Shown here one piece after another: positions 52,753-61,575 of a stretch of 64,000 nt of DNA (position 1 is its first letter; the number at the start of each line of letters is the position of its first letter). Under the pieces are notes generated by a model. That model did no database searches. It was not told the origin of the DNA and saw only the letters and a list, made by a program, of their open reading frames with translations. The translations under genes were made by a program, and so were the position numbers. The DNA comes from QNBT01 sp964563335 (lineage in GTDB: Bacteria; Planctomycetota; Phycisphaerae; Sedimentisphaerales; Anaerohalosphaeraceae). The stretch covers positions 1 through 64,000 of the forward strand of contig CAZLWL010000003.1 in assembly GCA_964563335.1 (NCBI GenBank), read 5' to 3'.

Positions 52753-53709
52753 TCAGCCTCCAACATCGCGCATACAAAATTCCTCCGTAAACGAATTCAG
52801 CTTCGTATAGTTGCTCTTCTCAGCGATTATCCTCTTCAAAAAATTCAGCACTTGCCGGTCACTTGCCCCGCCGACTCGGATTAATTCCTTCAGGTCATAG
52901 CTGTAAGCCGAATACAGACAGGGCCTGATTTTCCCGTCACTGGTCAACCTGAGCCGATTGCACGACCGGCAGAAAAAACTGCTCCTGCCGCTTATAAAGC
53001 CGATACAACCGGCGGAATCGGCGATCTTGAAATACATAGCCGGCCCGTTACCATCACCACGCACAACACCCGAAAGCGGGCCGAACCTGTCCTCGATAAT
53101 CTTGCGAACTACGCTGTTGGGCACATAGTCGCTCGCCGGCCTTGTGTACCTGCTGGTCGGGCAATACTCTATGAACCTCACCGCCACCGGCAGATGAATG
53201 CTCATCCGCGCAAGGGCTGGAATCTGCGAAACATTCACACCTTTTATTATAACACTATTGATCTTAACGGGCTTCAGGCCAACCTGTAACGCCTTGTAAA
53301 TACCACTCGTTACCTTCTTTAGCAAATCGAAACCGGTAATCTGTTTGTAATTTTCCTTTTGGGCTGAATCTGCGCTCACGTTCACCCGTTTCAAACCTGC
53401 AGCTTTAAGTTGAGCCGCCATCGACTCAAGAAGAACACCATTGGTTGTAAGTGTTAACTCATCGATACCTGGGGTGCCGGCCAGTTGCCGTACGAGCTGA
53501 ACGATATTTCTCCTGACTAACGGCTCTCCCCCCGTAAGGCGAATTTTGGTGATGCCGCATTGTGCAAAGAGTCCAGCGATGCGATGTATTTCTTCAAACG
53601 TCAAAATCTCTTTGCGCTCTATAAACTCGCAGTCACGCAAAGGAACGCAGTAAATGCACCGCAAATTGCATCTGTCCGTAACAGAAATCCTCAGATAGTC
53701 AACACTCAT
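52753..53709 (-). CDS. moaA: GTP 3',8-cyclase MoaA
   Basis: 318 residues. Radical SAM enzyme: the N-terminal cluster motif CNLRCIYC in 'RISVTDRCNLRCIYC' has the spacing Cys-x3-Cys-x2-Cys. The C-terminal cluster is CRSC then Cys after 13 residues (CNRLRLTSDGKIRPC). The protein ends in Gly-Gly, required for catalysis in MoaA. First dedicated step of molybdenum cofactor synthesis. Start ATG at 53709 (a start three codons earlier is possible). Between moeA and moaC on the same strand. The stretch 'NVSADSAQKENY' replaces the common 'NVSLDS'. Confidence 0.95.
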   Translation of the reverse strand: MSVDYLRISVTDRCNLRCIYCVPLRDCEFIERKEILTFEEIHRIAGLFAQCGITKIRLTGGEPLVRRNIVQLVRQLAGTPGIDELTLTTNGVLLESMAAQLKAAGLKRVNVSADSAQKENYKQITGFDLLKKVTSGIYKALQVGLKPVKINSVIIKGVNVSQIPALARMSIHLPVAVRFIEYCPTSRYTRPASDYVPNSVVRKIIEDRFGPLSGVVRGDGNGPAMYFKIADSAGCIGFISGRSSFFCRSCNRLRLTSDGKIRPCLYSAYSYDLKELIRVGGASDRQVLNFLKRIIAEKSNYTKLNSFTEEFCMRDVGG

Positions 53710-53741
53710 CGCACGCAAGGCCCACCAATACTACGTCTTCC

Positions 53742-54926
53742 TCAAATCAACCTGACTGTAACAACGGTTCCCTTTTCAATTTCAGCCACATCAACATCGA
53801 GATTGATTAGCCCATCGGCACCGCACAGCGCGTTGATGTGCGCCGAGCCGTGATACTCTACGGGTCTGGCCGTATATTCATCCGTCATTATTACCGGAAT
53901 CCAGCTCTGCCTTTTTGTATGCTTTCTTGTAACAGGCTCAGCAAGAGGCATTTGAACATCGCGATATTTGTAATCATGCCCCATCAGCTTATAAAGAAAC
54001 GGCTTTACAAGAAGTTCGAAAATCACAAAGCTCGACACAGGATTACCGGGCACTCCGAAGCAATACACCTTTTCCGACACCCCGAACACAGTCGGCTTGC
54101 CGGGCTTGACGGCAATCTTCTCAAACAATAATCTGATATTGTTTTGTCTGAGCACTCCCGGCACAAAGTCGAAATCACCTACAGAAACCCCGCCGCAGAC
54201 AATAACGACATCATTTTCCCCGGCGGCCTCTTTGAACAGGCTGTCAATCTGATCGACTGTGTCTTTGGCAATGCCGTAATCTCGCACGACAGCACCCATG
54301 CCTGAAAATTGCACGACAAGCTGCGGACCGTTACTATTCCTTATCTGTGAACTGTCCGGCCTAACATGTGGCCCGACAAGTTCGTCCCCTGTCGAAATAA
54401 TCCCTACCGTCGGCCTTTTCGCAACCACAGGATGTACATGACCCACCGATGCAAGAAACGCGATATGCTGCGGCATCAGCAAAGTGCCCTTGCGCATTAC
54501 AAGCTCGCCTGCCTTGTTATCCTCGCCCTTTTCGCGGATGTTGTGCTCTGTCGTTTTGCCTACAAAACGGATGGTGTTCTCAGCCACATTTTCAATAAAC
54601 TCTACCATTACCACACAATCCGCACCTTCCGGGACCATACTGCCGGTCATGATTTTAGCACACTCGTTCGGCCCGACCGACTTTTTCGGGACGGTCCCCG
54701 CTGGAATTGTCTCAATTACCGTGAGTTCATTTGCAAGGTCTTCGCTGCGACATGCATATCCATCCATACTTGACCTGCTAAAAGGCGGCATATCTATATC
54801 CGACTTTACATCCTCCGCCAAAACCCGGCCCATAGCATCTGTAAGCTCAACACGCTCAGAATCAACTTGGCGTGCAGAATTCAGAACGATTTGGAGGGCT
54901 TCTTCAAATAGTATCATTGTACTCAT
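53742..54926 (-). CDS. moeA: Molybdopterin molybdenumtransferase MoeA
   Basis: 394 residues from ATG at 54926 (GGGA upstream), overlapping the mobBA gene by 23 bp. Inserts molybdenum into adenylylated molybdopterin. Motifs: 'MPPFSRSSMDGYACRSEDL', 'IPAGTVPKKSVGPNECAKIM', 'TGSMVPEGADCVVMVE', 'GIISTGDELVGP', 'CGGVSVGDFDFVP' and 'CFGVPGNPVSSFVIFELLVK'. All MoeA domains are present. Single copy here. Co-transcribed with moaA 32 bp downstream. Confidence 0.95.
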   Translation of the reverse strand: MSTMILFEEALQIVLNSARQVDSERVELTDAMGRVLAEDVKSDIDMPPFSRSSMDGYACRSEDLANELTVIETIPAGTVPKKSVGPNECAKIMTGSMVPEGADCVVMVEFIENVAENTIRFVGKTTEHNIREKGEDNKAGELVMRKGTLLMPQHIAFLASVGHVHPVVAKRPTVGIISTGDELVGPHVRPDSSQIRNSNGPQLVVQFSGMGAVVRDYGIAKDTVDQIDSLFKEAAGENDVVIVCGGVSVGDFDFVPGVLRQNNIRLLFEKIAVKPGKPTVFGVSEKVYCFGVPGNPVSSFVIFELLVKPFLYKLMGHDYKYRDVQMPLAEPVTRKHTKRQSWIPVIMTDEYTARPVEYHGSAHINALCGADGLINLDVDVAEIEKGTVVTVRLI

Positions 54927-56034
54927 GAACAAATTCCCGATAATCATCGATTGTGTTAATATTCCTGAGCCGCCGACTGTCAGCGATGTCAATATAACTA
55001 ATCTTGCAATGTTTGTACACCTCATCTATCTTGCGCACACCAGTCGCTAACAATTCGTTTATGGTTTTCAGCATGTTTTTTCGGTACACCGCAAAAAGCG
55101 GCTCATATTGAGACCCGCCCAATCTGGGTACCACACCATCACAATCTCGACACTCCCCGAGCATCCGCCGCATTAGAAATGTATCAATCTGAGGGATGTC
55201 GCAGGCTGTCACAAAATTCACGTCGTTCGCCGATGTCTCCATCGCCGATGCAATCCCCATGAGCGGCCCCTGACCCATAATTCTGTCGGCAATAATCTCG
55301 GCACCGAGAAAGCTGTATTTTGACACATCATTGGAACTTATAAGGATTTGGTTGAAGTGGGGCCGAAGCTGGTCGTAGATATGTTTTATCATAGGCTGTC
55401 CGGCTACTTCCAACATGCTTTTATCCTGCCCTAACCGCCTGCTGCCGCCTCCTGCCATTATAATCGCCGTCGCTCTCGTCCTGTACGACCATCTCCCCTC
55501 GGCCAGTCCGATCTCGTCCATATCGATATCAAACCCGCTCCCATCGAAAGACACATGCCTGTCTGCGTATTGAGCAACCTCTTTCGCAGACGCCTTGCTG
55601 CCTTCCTCGCAGCGGCCTTTAACCATTATAAAAAGCCCCGGCTCCACGACCTGCCGAAGACTGTTCGACTCACATACACAAATTACATCATTCCCAATAA
55701 TATCCAGCAGTGCCGAGATTCCCTCCTCAAGGTGCGTCTTCATGGCCCTTAGCCAAAAGACCCGCCCCGCACCGGCGGCCAACATTCTGCACGTATCCTT
55801 GTCGGATTCGCTGTCGGCCTCTTCGGTAATGTCATAATCCCCATCCAGCGAGGAACATGCACCACAGCCCGGCCCATGCGGACAGCCGGCGTCGGCGTCC
55901 TCTATTGTGGTTACCTTTATCCCCACAATGTCGCACTTTGAGTTGAACTTCTTGATTAGTGAGCAGGCAAGTTCAGTCTTACCTGAGCCCCTGCCCAAAG
56001 CACCAACCATCAGCATACCGGCAAGCTCTATCAT
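54904..56034 (-). CDS. Fused MobB-like P-loop protein and MobA guanylyltransferase
   Basis: 376 residues. The N-terminal half (1-185) has a P-loop GALGRGSGKTELACSL (Walker A GRGSGKT) and an unusual Cys cluster (CPHGPGCGACSS) at about 51-62, like a small metal site. It is MobB-like in place but not a close match. The C-terminal half (about 188-376) is MobA: 'AIIMAGGGSRRLGQDKSMLE', 'GQGPLMGIASAMETS', 'FVTACDIPQID'. MobA attaches GMP to molybdenum cofactor to form the dinucleotide used by DMSO reductase-family enzymes. So the cell likely has such an enzyme, e.g. a nitrate reductase or formate dehydrogenase, elsewhere. First gene of the operon. Confidence 0.85.
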   Translation of the reverse strand: MIELAGMLMVGALGRGSGKTELACSLIKKFNSKCDIVGIKVTTIEDADAGCPHGPGCGACSSLDGDYDITEEADSESDKDTCRMLAAGAGRVFWLRAMKTHLEEGISALLDIIGNDVICVCESNSLRQVVEPGLFIMVKGRCEEGSKASAKEVAQYADRHVSFDGSGFDIDMDEIGLAEGRWSYRTRATAIIMAGGGSRRLGQDKSMLEVAGQPMIKHIYDQLRPHFNQILISSNDVSKYSFLGAEIIADRIMGQGPLMGIASAMETSANDVNFVTACDIPQIDTFLMRRMLGECRDCDGVVPRLGGSQYEPLFAVYRKNMLKTINELLATGVRKIDEVYKHCKISYIDIADSRRLRNINTIDDYREFVHEYNDTI

Positions 56035-56169
56035 CTCGCTACCGATCCATCACCCAGCTTTTCTTGAAACGTCCAGGCTGATCTATCTCAACGGCCCCGA
56101 CGCCTCGCAAAGACTTAACCATGCCGATAATGGTTTGGGCAACAAAATTCCGAACAAAGTTATTCAGTT

Positions 56170-57090
56170 TCATCCTTGTGCTCTGTCCTCCGTCTTCTGG
56201 CTTCTGGCTTCTTTCTTCACCTGTGCGCGTTTGGTTTCACGCCGGGTGGCTCTGACGAGTTTGCCGTATATCCAGTTCTCCACGAAAGAGGTTAAGCCCA
56301 GCCACTTGGCAATTGTCAGCAATTTCGCGTCCTTGCCTACGACATAATGAGCCTTCGGTTTCTCGGTGCCCATTATCTCGACGATCTTCTTAGCCACAAC
56401 CTCTGCCTCGGCTGCACGCGGAACAATCTCATCCAGCATCAGCCGCAGGAAACCCCTGTTGTATTCGAACGTCGGCGACTGGCTGTCATAGAAGTTTTCC
56501 GTAAGGTTCGCATTCGTCCGGATAATCTCCGTCCTATGATAGCCCGGCTCAACAGAAACCACATCTATATTAAAAGGTTTAAGCTCCAGCCTGATCGACC
56601 GAGAAAAACCTATCAGAGCGTGTTTGGTGGCGGCGTATGCCGCGTTGAACGGATGGCCGACAAGACCGGCTAACGATGCAATGTTGATTATAAGCCCTCC
56701 GCCGGCCTCTATCATCTGTGCTGCGACCGCACGGGTAAGCGCCACAGCGCCAAAATAGTTGGTCTCGAAGATGCTGCGCATCTCGTCTTCAGTAATATCA
56801 AGAGCCGAGCCCATTATCAGGATTCCGGCGTTATTGATGAGGATATTGATAGGAGCGTACTTGGCGACAAGCGCGCGGATTGCCTCTGCGTCGGTAACAT
56901 CCAACTGTTCAATCACGGCATCGGCACCGGCCTGCCTCAAGGCGCCGCGAAGGTAATCAGCCTTGGCCATATTCCGCATCGTGGCGATGCAGTCGTAGCC
57001 GGCTTTAGCCGCCGCCACCGCCGTCAGCAGCCCGAACCCGCTCGAACAACCCGTAATCAGAACCCGTTTGCGTGTGCCGCTACTATCCAT
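56170..57090 (-). CDS. Short-chain dehydrogenase/reductase
   Basis: 306 residues from ATG at 57090 with AGAGG upstream. Classical SDR: cofactor loop TGCSSGFG, 'NILINNAGIL', catalytic Ser in 'INIASLAG' and YxxxK in 'YAATK'. The Tyr-Lys pair and the N-terminal fingerprint suggest NADP(H) use with an Arg after the loop not evident. Substrate unknown. The last dozen residues (ARSQKTEDRAQG) are encoded by a 7-base tandem repeat, so the C-terminus has been extended by repeat sequence. Own promoter at 57114-57141; divergent from rpmB. Confidence 0.88.
   Translation of the reverse strand: MDSSGTRKRVLITGCSSGFGLLTAVAAAKAGYDCIATMRNMAKADYLRGALRQAGADAVIEQLDVTDAEAIRALVAKYAPINILINNAGILIMGSALDITEDEMRSIFETNYFGAVALTRAVAAQMIEAGGGLIINIASLAGLVGHPFNAAYAATKHALIGFSRSIRLELKPFNIDVVSVEPGYHRTEIIRTNANLTENFYDSQSPTFEYNRGFLRLMLDEIVPRAAEAEVVAKKIVEIMGTEKPKAHYVVGKDAKLLTIAKWLGLTSFVENWIYGKLVRATRRETKRAQVKKEARSQKTEDRAQG
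56181..56215. repeat. Heptanucleotide tandem repeat at the 3' end of the SDR gene
   Basis: Five units on the plus strand: CTCTGTC, CTCCGTC, TTCTGGC twice, TTCTTTC. They are related to the repeat at 62222-62263. Confidence 0.7.
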
Positions 57091-57113
57091 AAACACCTCT
57101 TTTTCCACTATCA

Positions 57114-57141
57114 AATTTATGGTAAAGTGCCCATAAATCAA
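57114..57141 (-). promoter_or_regulatory. Probable promoter of the SDR gene
   Basis: Minus strand TTGATT (57136-57141), 16 bases, TAAATT (57114-57119); leader of about 20 bases before the ATG at 57090. Confidence 0.5.
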
Positions 57142-57200
57142 GAAAATTCGCCGTTGGGGCCGATTAAACCGCCTTTTGCACTAAAATTTTGCTTTAGTGC

Positions 57201-57228
57201 TTGCAAAATCGTTGCCAAACCTTATATT
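57201..57228 (+). promoter_or_regulatory. Probable promoter of rpmB
   Basis: TTGCAA (57201-57206), 16 bases, TATATT (57223-57228), about 85 bases upstream of the rpmB ATG. Confidence 0.5.
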
Positions 57229-57318
57229 TGTACATCTTTACAGGTGGCGGCAAATGTGAGGCCCCGGCCCGATATGGCTGCAACACCTTCGAATTGTTTG
57301 TGGTGGAGTATTATTGAG

Positions 57319-57585
57319 ATGTCAAGAGTATGTTTTTTTACCGGCAAAAGAACCACGGCCGGTCGCAGTATCGCAAGGCGCGGTAAAGCCAAATATCTCG
57401 GCGGCGTCGGTAAAAAAGTTACCGGTATTACAAAAAGGAAATTCAAGCCCAATATCCAGAAGGTCCGCGCCGTCGTAAACGGCAGGGTCTGCAGGATTAG
57501 GGTCTCCGCCAAAGCTATTCGTATGGGCCTGGTCGAAAAGCCGCCGAAGAGAAACTATAAACCCGCCGAGGCAGCAGCGGACTGA
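57319..57585 (+). CDS. rpmB: 50S ribosomal protein L28
   Basis: 88 residues from ATG at 57319 (GGAG upstream); the frame is open further but 'MSRVCFFTGKRTTAGRSIAR' is the family start, with 'GVGKKVTGITKRKFKPNIQK' and 'RIRVSAKAIRMGLVEKP' following. Basic ribosomal protein of the large subunit. A Cys pair for zinc, seen in some L28, is absent (single Cys near the start). Followed by a terminator, so mainly monocistronic, with the gatCAB genes beyond. Confidence 0.96.
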   Translation: MSRVCFFTGKRTTAGRSIARRGKAKYLGGVGKKVTGITKRKFKPNIQKVRAVVNGRVCRIRVSAKAIRMGLVEKPPKRNYKPAEAAAD

Positions 57586-57617
57586 GTCGGCCTCCGCCGG
57601 ATTCCAAATTGATCCCC

Positions 57618-57648
57618 AAAAGCGAGGCCCGTTTTGTCTCGCTTTTTT
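57618..57648 (+). terminator. Rho-independent terminator after rpmB
   Basis: AAAAGCGAG (57618-57626) pairs with CTCGCTTTT (57638-57646), loop of 11 bases, ending in a T run to 57648. The gatC start lies 18 bases further on. Confidence 0.8.
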
Positions 57649-57666
57649 GTTTTTGGTCGATTGCAA

Positions 57667-57975
57667 ATGGCTGGAAAAATTGACGAAACACAAGTCAGAC
57701 ATGTCGCCAGGCTCGCTCGTCTTGACCTGACCGATGATGAAGTTGCCCGCTTCAGCACCCAGTTGAGCGCCATCCTCGGCTACATCGAAAAGCTCAACGA
57801 GCTTGATACCGATTCGGTCGAGCCGCTGGCACACTGTCTGCCGATCCATAATGTCTTCCGGGAAGATGTCGTAATCGAATCACTCGATACAGCTCTTGCC
57901 CTTGAAAATGCCCCCAAGCACTTCGAGAGCTTCTTCAAGGTGCCTAAGATTCTCGAGGACGATTCAGGTGCATGA
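57667..57975 (+). CDS. gatC: Asp/Glu-tRNA amidotransferase subunit C
   Basis: 102 residues from ATG at 57667; an upstream in-frame TTG lies within the terminator and was not used. Pattern 'KIDETQVRHVARLARLDLTD' and 'FSTQLSAILGYIEKLNELDT', then 'LPIHNVFREDVV', is that of GatC, the small subunit wrapping GatA and GatB. The 177-bp gap to gatA contains a palindromic element, which is unusual since gatC-gatA are normally adjacent. Confidence 0.93.
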   Translation: MAGKIDETQVRHVARLARLDLTDDEVARFSTQLSAILGYIEKLNELDTDSVEPLAHCLPIHNVFREDVVIESLDTALALENAPKHFESFFKVPKILEDDSGA

Positions 57976-57989
57976 TAGACTAAGAAACT

Positions 57990-58096
57990 GTCACCCTGAA
58001 TTAGCCTTTAGCCCTGAGCGTAGTCGAAGGGGAAGCGAAGGGTCTGGTTGGTTGAAATAATAGATTCTTTCCCGGCGCGCCGGGACTCAGAATGAC
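57990..58096. repeat. Palindromic element, copy between gatC and gatA
   Basis: Ends GTCACCCTGA and TCAGAATGAC; right half carries AGATTCTTT and CCCGGCGCGCCGGG as in the bat copies, while the left half differs (GTAGTCGAAGGGG, GCGAAGGGTC). A further CTCAGAATGACATT follows at 58107-58120, perhaps a second partial end. Confidence 0.75.
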
Positions 58097-58152
58097 AGGG
58101 TAGCGCTCAGAATGACATTTTGTGTTTCGAGATAGTTACTAACAGGTGATAT

Positions 58153-59640
58153 GTGGCCGATGCACTATTAGATTTAACCTGCAAACAGTTACGCGACAAA
58201 ATCGCAGCCGGGGCCGTTACAAGTGTCACCGCTACCGAGGCGGTCTTCGCACAGATTGAAGCCCTCGACAACAAGGTGGGCGCCTACATCAGCACATATA
58301 AAGACGGCGCTCTTGAAGCAGCGCAAACTATTGACCGCAAAATCGGCGCCGGCGAATCGACAGGCCACTTGGCCGGTGTGCCAGTGGCGATTAAAGATAA
58401 CATGTGTACCGATTTCGGCGAAACCACCTGCGCCTCGAAGATTCTGGAAAATTTCCGCGCACCCTATAATGCCCATGTTGTCCAAAAGCTCCGCGACGCA
58501 GGCGCCATAATAATCGGCAAGACAAATCTCGACGAGTTCGCTATGGGCTCAAGTACCGAAAACTCCGGCCTGAAACAAACCGTAAATCCCTGGGATACGA
58601 CAACAGTTCCCGGCGGCAGCAGCGGCGGTTCGGCGGCAGCGGTCGCCGCAAGGATGTGCTTTGCGGCCCTTGGCTCAGACACCGGCGGCTCAATTCGCCA
58701 GCCGGCGGGCTTCTGCGGCATAGTTGGTCTAAAACCCACCTACGGCAGGGTCTCGCGTTTCGGCCTTGTCGCCTACGGCTCCAGCCTTGACCAGATTGGA
58801 CCTGTTAGCCGTGATGTTACCGATGCCGCCCTGATGATGAACGTCATAGCAGGCCACGACAAAAGAGACAGTACGAGTGTCGGCAGTGACATGGCGCCGC
58901 CGTGTGACTATCTTGAAAAACTCGACGAACCGCTCGCCCAACTAAAAATTGCAGTCGTACCCGAATTCAATGCGGGCGCGGACGAGGATGTTCAAAACGC
59001 CTTGGCCTGGGCACTGGATATCTACAAAGACCTTGACGCTCAAATCATAGAAGTCAGGATGCCGCACCTGGATTATGCCATCGCAGCCTACTACTTGATC
59101 GCCACCGCCGAGGCCTCCAGCAACCTTGCAAGATACGACGGTGTACACTACGGCCACAGAAACGAAAACCCGGCGGATTACGTCGAGGTCTATTCAAAGT
59201 CGCGCGAAGAGGGTTTCGGCGCAGAAGTCAAAAGAAGAATTATGCTCGGAACATACGCCCTTTCAAGCGGCTACTACGATGCCTACTACCTAAAGGCCCT
59301 TAAGGTCAGAAATCTTATCCGCGGCGATTTCACAAGGGCCTTCGAAAAAGCCGACTGCATCGTGATGCCCACCGCCCCCACAACGGCCTTTAAAATCGGC
59401 GAAAAAATCGAAGACCCCCTGCAGATGTACCTGGCTGACATCTACACAATCGCCGCCAACCTCGCCGGTCTGCCCGCGATTAGTATCCCCTGCGGTTTCG
59501 ATAAAAATAATCTCCCGATAGGCCTGCAAATACTCTCGCCGGCTTTTACAGAGGACAAGCTGTTAAGAATCGCAAGAATGTTCGAGAGCAAAACCGATTA
59601 CCATACAAGCAAGCCGAAGCTTGCGGACTGTGCAAAATGA
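58153..59640 (+). CDS. gatA: Asp/Glu-tRNA amidotransferase subunit A
   Basis: 495 residues from GTG at 58153 (AGGTG upstream). Amidase signature family with the complete catalytic triad Lys81 (VAIKDN), Ser156 (PGGSSGGS) and Ser180 (SDTGGSIRQPA). Releases ammonia from glutamine for transfer to Glu-tRNA-Gln or Asp-tRNA-Asn. Overlaps gatB by 4 bp (ATGA), so translationally coupled. Confidence 0.97.
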   Translation: MADALLDLTCKQLRDKIAAGAVTSVTATEAVFAQIEALDNKVGAYISTYKDGALEAAQTIDRKIGAGESTGHLAGVPVAIKDNMCTDFGETTCASKILENFRAPYNAHVVQKLRDAGAIIIGKTNLDEFAMGSSTENSGLKQTVNPWDTTTVPGGSSGGSAAAVAARMCFAALGSDTGGSIRQPAGFCGIVGLKPTYGRVSRFGLVAYGSSLDQIGPVSRDVTDAALMMNVIAGHDKRDSTSVGSDMAPPCDYLEKLDEPLAQLKIAVVPEFNAGADEDVQNALAWALDIYKDLDAQIIEVRMPHLDYAIAAYYLIATAEASSNLARYDGVHYGHRNENPADYVEVYSKSREEGFGAEVKRRIMLGTYALSSGYYDAYYLKALKVRNLIRGDFTRAFEKADCIVMPTAPTTAFKIGEKIEDPLQMYLADIYTIAANLAGLPAISIPCGFDKNNLPIGLQILSPAFTEDKLLRIARMFESKTDYHTSKPKLADCAK

Positions 59641-61100
59641 GCGACGCAGAATACAAAGTTGTTGTAGGGCTTGAGATTCACGTCCACCTTGCCACGAAAA
59701 CAAAGATGTTTTGCGGCTGTGAGTTGGTTTATGGCGGCGAAGCTAACAGCAGAGTGTGTCCGGTCTGTATCGGTATGCCGGGGGTTTTGCCTGTCATGAA
59801 TAAGCAGGCCTATGAATTTGCCGTTTTGACGGCGTTGGCGCTTAATTGCAAAATATCGGATTTCACCAAGTGGGACCGCAAGAGCTATTACTATCCCGAC
59901 CTGCCAAAGAACTATCAGATAAGCCAGTACGACCTGCCTTTGGCCGAGGCCGGCTATATCGAGATACCACTCCAGTCCGGCCAAACCAAAAAGATTCGCA
60001 TAATCAGGGTCCACCTCGAAGAGGACGCCGGCAAAAACACACACACCCTCGGCAATTTCTCCGCCGTCGATTTGAACAGGGCAGGCACGCCGCTTCTGGA
60101 AATTGTTACAGAGCCGGATATGAACAGCCCCGCCGAGGTGCGGGCACTGGCGGTCGAGTTGCAAAGGATAGTCAGGTACCTCGGTGTCTCCAATGCCGAC
60201 ATGCAAAAGGGCCACATGCGCTTTGAGCCGAATATAAATCTGCAAATAATCAGGAATGGCTCCGAACACAAAACGCCCATCGTCGAAGTCAAGAACCTGA
60301 ACAGCTTTCGTGCCGTCGAAAAAAGTGTGGCTTTCGAAGTCCAAAGACAGTTGGACGAGTTCTGCGAGACTGGCCGAACGATGGCCTCGGGTAACAAAAG
60401 CACCCGCGGCTGGGATGACGAAAACGAAGTTACCGTCCTTCAGCGCCAAAAGGAAGAGGCCCACGATTACCGCTATTTCCCCGACCCTGACCTTGTGCCG
60501 GTCGAGCTGACCGCCGAATGGCTGAGCCAAATAAAAACGCACCTGTGTGAACTGCCGATTGAAAAGCAAAAGCGTTTTGCGACTGAATACAAGCTCAGCG
60601 ACTATGACGCAGGCGTATTGACCAGCGAGAGAAAAACCGCCGAGTTCTTCGATGCTGCGGTAAAAGCGGGAGCCGATGCTAAAAGGGTCTGCAACCTGCT
60701 CACGCAGACCGGCATGAAACTGGCAAATGAAGCCGGCTGCAACGTAGCCGATTTAGGCATCAGCGCTGACAACCTCGCGAAGCTGGCAAAGATGGCCGAA
60801 GCCGGCGATATAAGCGCAACCGCCTCGGCAACTGTTTTTGAGGAAATGGCCAAAACAAAAAAGGCCCCGGATGTTATCGCCACCGAACTTAATTTGATCC
60901 AGACGAGCGATGCTGGCAAGCTTGAGGCTGTTGTAGATGAGGTCCTCGCCACCAATCCGGATGCCGTCTCCGACGCCGCCCCCGGCGGCAAAAAAACCAA
61001 AAAGGCCCGCGGCTTCCTCTTGGGCCGGGTAATGCAAAAAACCAAAGGCCAGGCAAACCCAAAAATAGTCTCACAAATCTTAGACAAGAAATTAGCTTAA
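59637..61100 (+). CDS. gatB: Asp/Glu-tRNA amidotransferase subunit B
   Basis: 487 residues. GatB kinase/amidation subunit: 'YKVVVGLEIHVHLATKTKMF', 'ANSRVCPVCIGMPGVLPVMN', 'DRKSYYYPDLPKNYQISQYD', 'RGWDDENEVTVLQRQKEEAH' with 'YRYFPDPDLVP'. The C-terminal YqeY-like domain ends 'GRVMQKTKGQANPKIV'. The zinc ligands CGC and CPVC are present. With gatC and gatA completes the complex, so the organism probably makes Gln-tRNA and/or Asn-tRNA by the indirect route. Confidence 0.97.
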   Translation: MSDAEYKVVVGLEIHVHLATKTKMFCGCELVYGGEANSRVCPVCIGMPGVLPVMNKQAYEFAVLTALALNCKISDFTKWDRKSYYYPDLPKNYQISQYDLPLAEAGYIEIPLQSGQTKKIRIIRVHLEEDAGKNTHTLGNFSAVDLNRAGTPLLEIVTEPDMNSPAEVRALAVELQRIVRYLGVSNADMQKGHMRFEPNINLQIIRNGSEHKTPIVEVKNLNSFRAVEKSVAFEVQRQLDEFCETGRTMASGNKSTRGWDDENEVTVLQRQKEEAHDYRYFPDPDLVPVELTAEWLSQIKTHLCELPIEKQKRFATEYKLSDYDAGVLTSERKTAEFFDAAVKAGADAKRVCNLLTQTGMKLANEAGCNVADLGISADNLAKLAKMAEAGDISATASATVFEEMAKTKKAPDVIATELNLIQTSDAGKLEAVVDEVLATNPDAVSDAAPGGKKTKKARGFLLGRVMQKTKGQANPKIVSQILDKKLA

Positions 61101-61111
61101 TAGTCTGCATT

Positions 61112-61168
61112 GTCATTTTGAATCCCGATGTATCCCCGATGTATCGGGACACGCGGGATGAAGAATCT
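61112..61168. repeat. Left half of the dispersed palindromic element
   Basis: GTCATTTTGA then CCCGATGTATCCCCGA, TCGGGACACGCGGGATGAAGAATCT-type sequence (shown in part), lacking the CCCGGCGCGCCGGG half. Lies just after the gatB stop codon. Confidence 0.7.
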
Positions 61169-61177
61169 TGCTCAATA

Positions 61178-61534
61178 CTAACCCGCCGTCTTGTTATTCT
61201 CACGAAGGCGGAAGATATCATAGATTGGATACCCAGGCTCTATATCTTCGTTGCCAATCCTAAATTTAGTCAACCTTCCATCCATGTAGTAATGCTCTAT
61301 TTGTCTTGAACGACTCAGAGCTTGGGAAATTCTCACAACCGGTGTAAAGCGTTCTCCCGCTCCCCTTCCTACATCCTTCCCATAAGACTCCCGCAGTTGC
61401 TCGCAAATAGGGCTGGTTTTTTCATTCAAAACACCCCATATTTGATAAGCGTTCAAAAATACAGTACCCCACTCCTTTTGCGCATCTTGAAGTATTGGCA
61501 TACAAGCTTTCACTATTTCCTCATCGGTAACCAT
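61178..61534 (-). CDS. Hypothetical protein
   Basis: 118 residues from ATG at 61534, chosen because GGAGG is six bases upstream (the longer frame to 61570 has no such site). Sequence begins MVTDEEIVKACMPILQDAQK, contains 'AYQIWGVLNEKTSPICEQLR' and a basic 'RISQALSRSRQIEHYYMDGR', and ends around 'YPIYDIFRLRENNK'. It looks soluble, mixed helix and strand, with one conserved-looking Cys in SPICEQL. It fits a small winged-helix or toxin-like protein about equally poorly. I recognise no family. Stands alone after gatB and before plsY. Confidence 0.6.
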   Translation of the reverse strand: MVTDEEIVKACMPILQDAQKEWGTVFLNAYQIWGVLNEKTSPICEQLRESYGKDVGRGAGERFTPVVRISQALSRSRQIEHYYMDGRLTKFRIGNEDIEPGYPIYDIFRLRENNKTAG

Positions 61535-61575
61535 AGGCGACCTCCAATTTTCATTTCTGTAGTTTGCCAAAAGAA

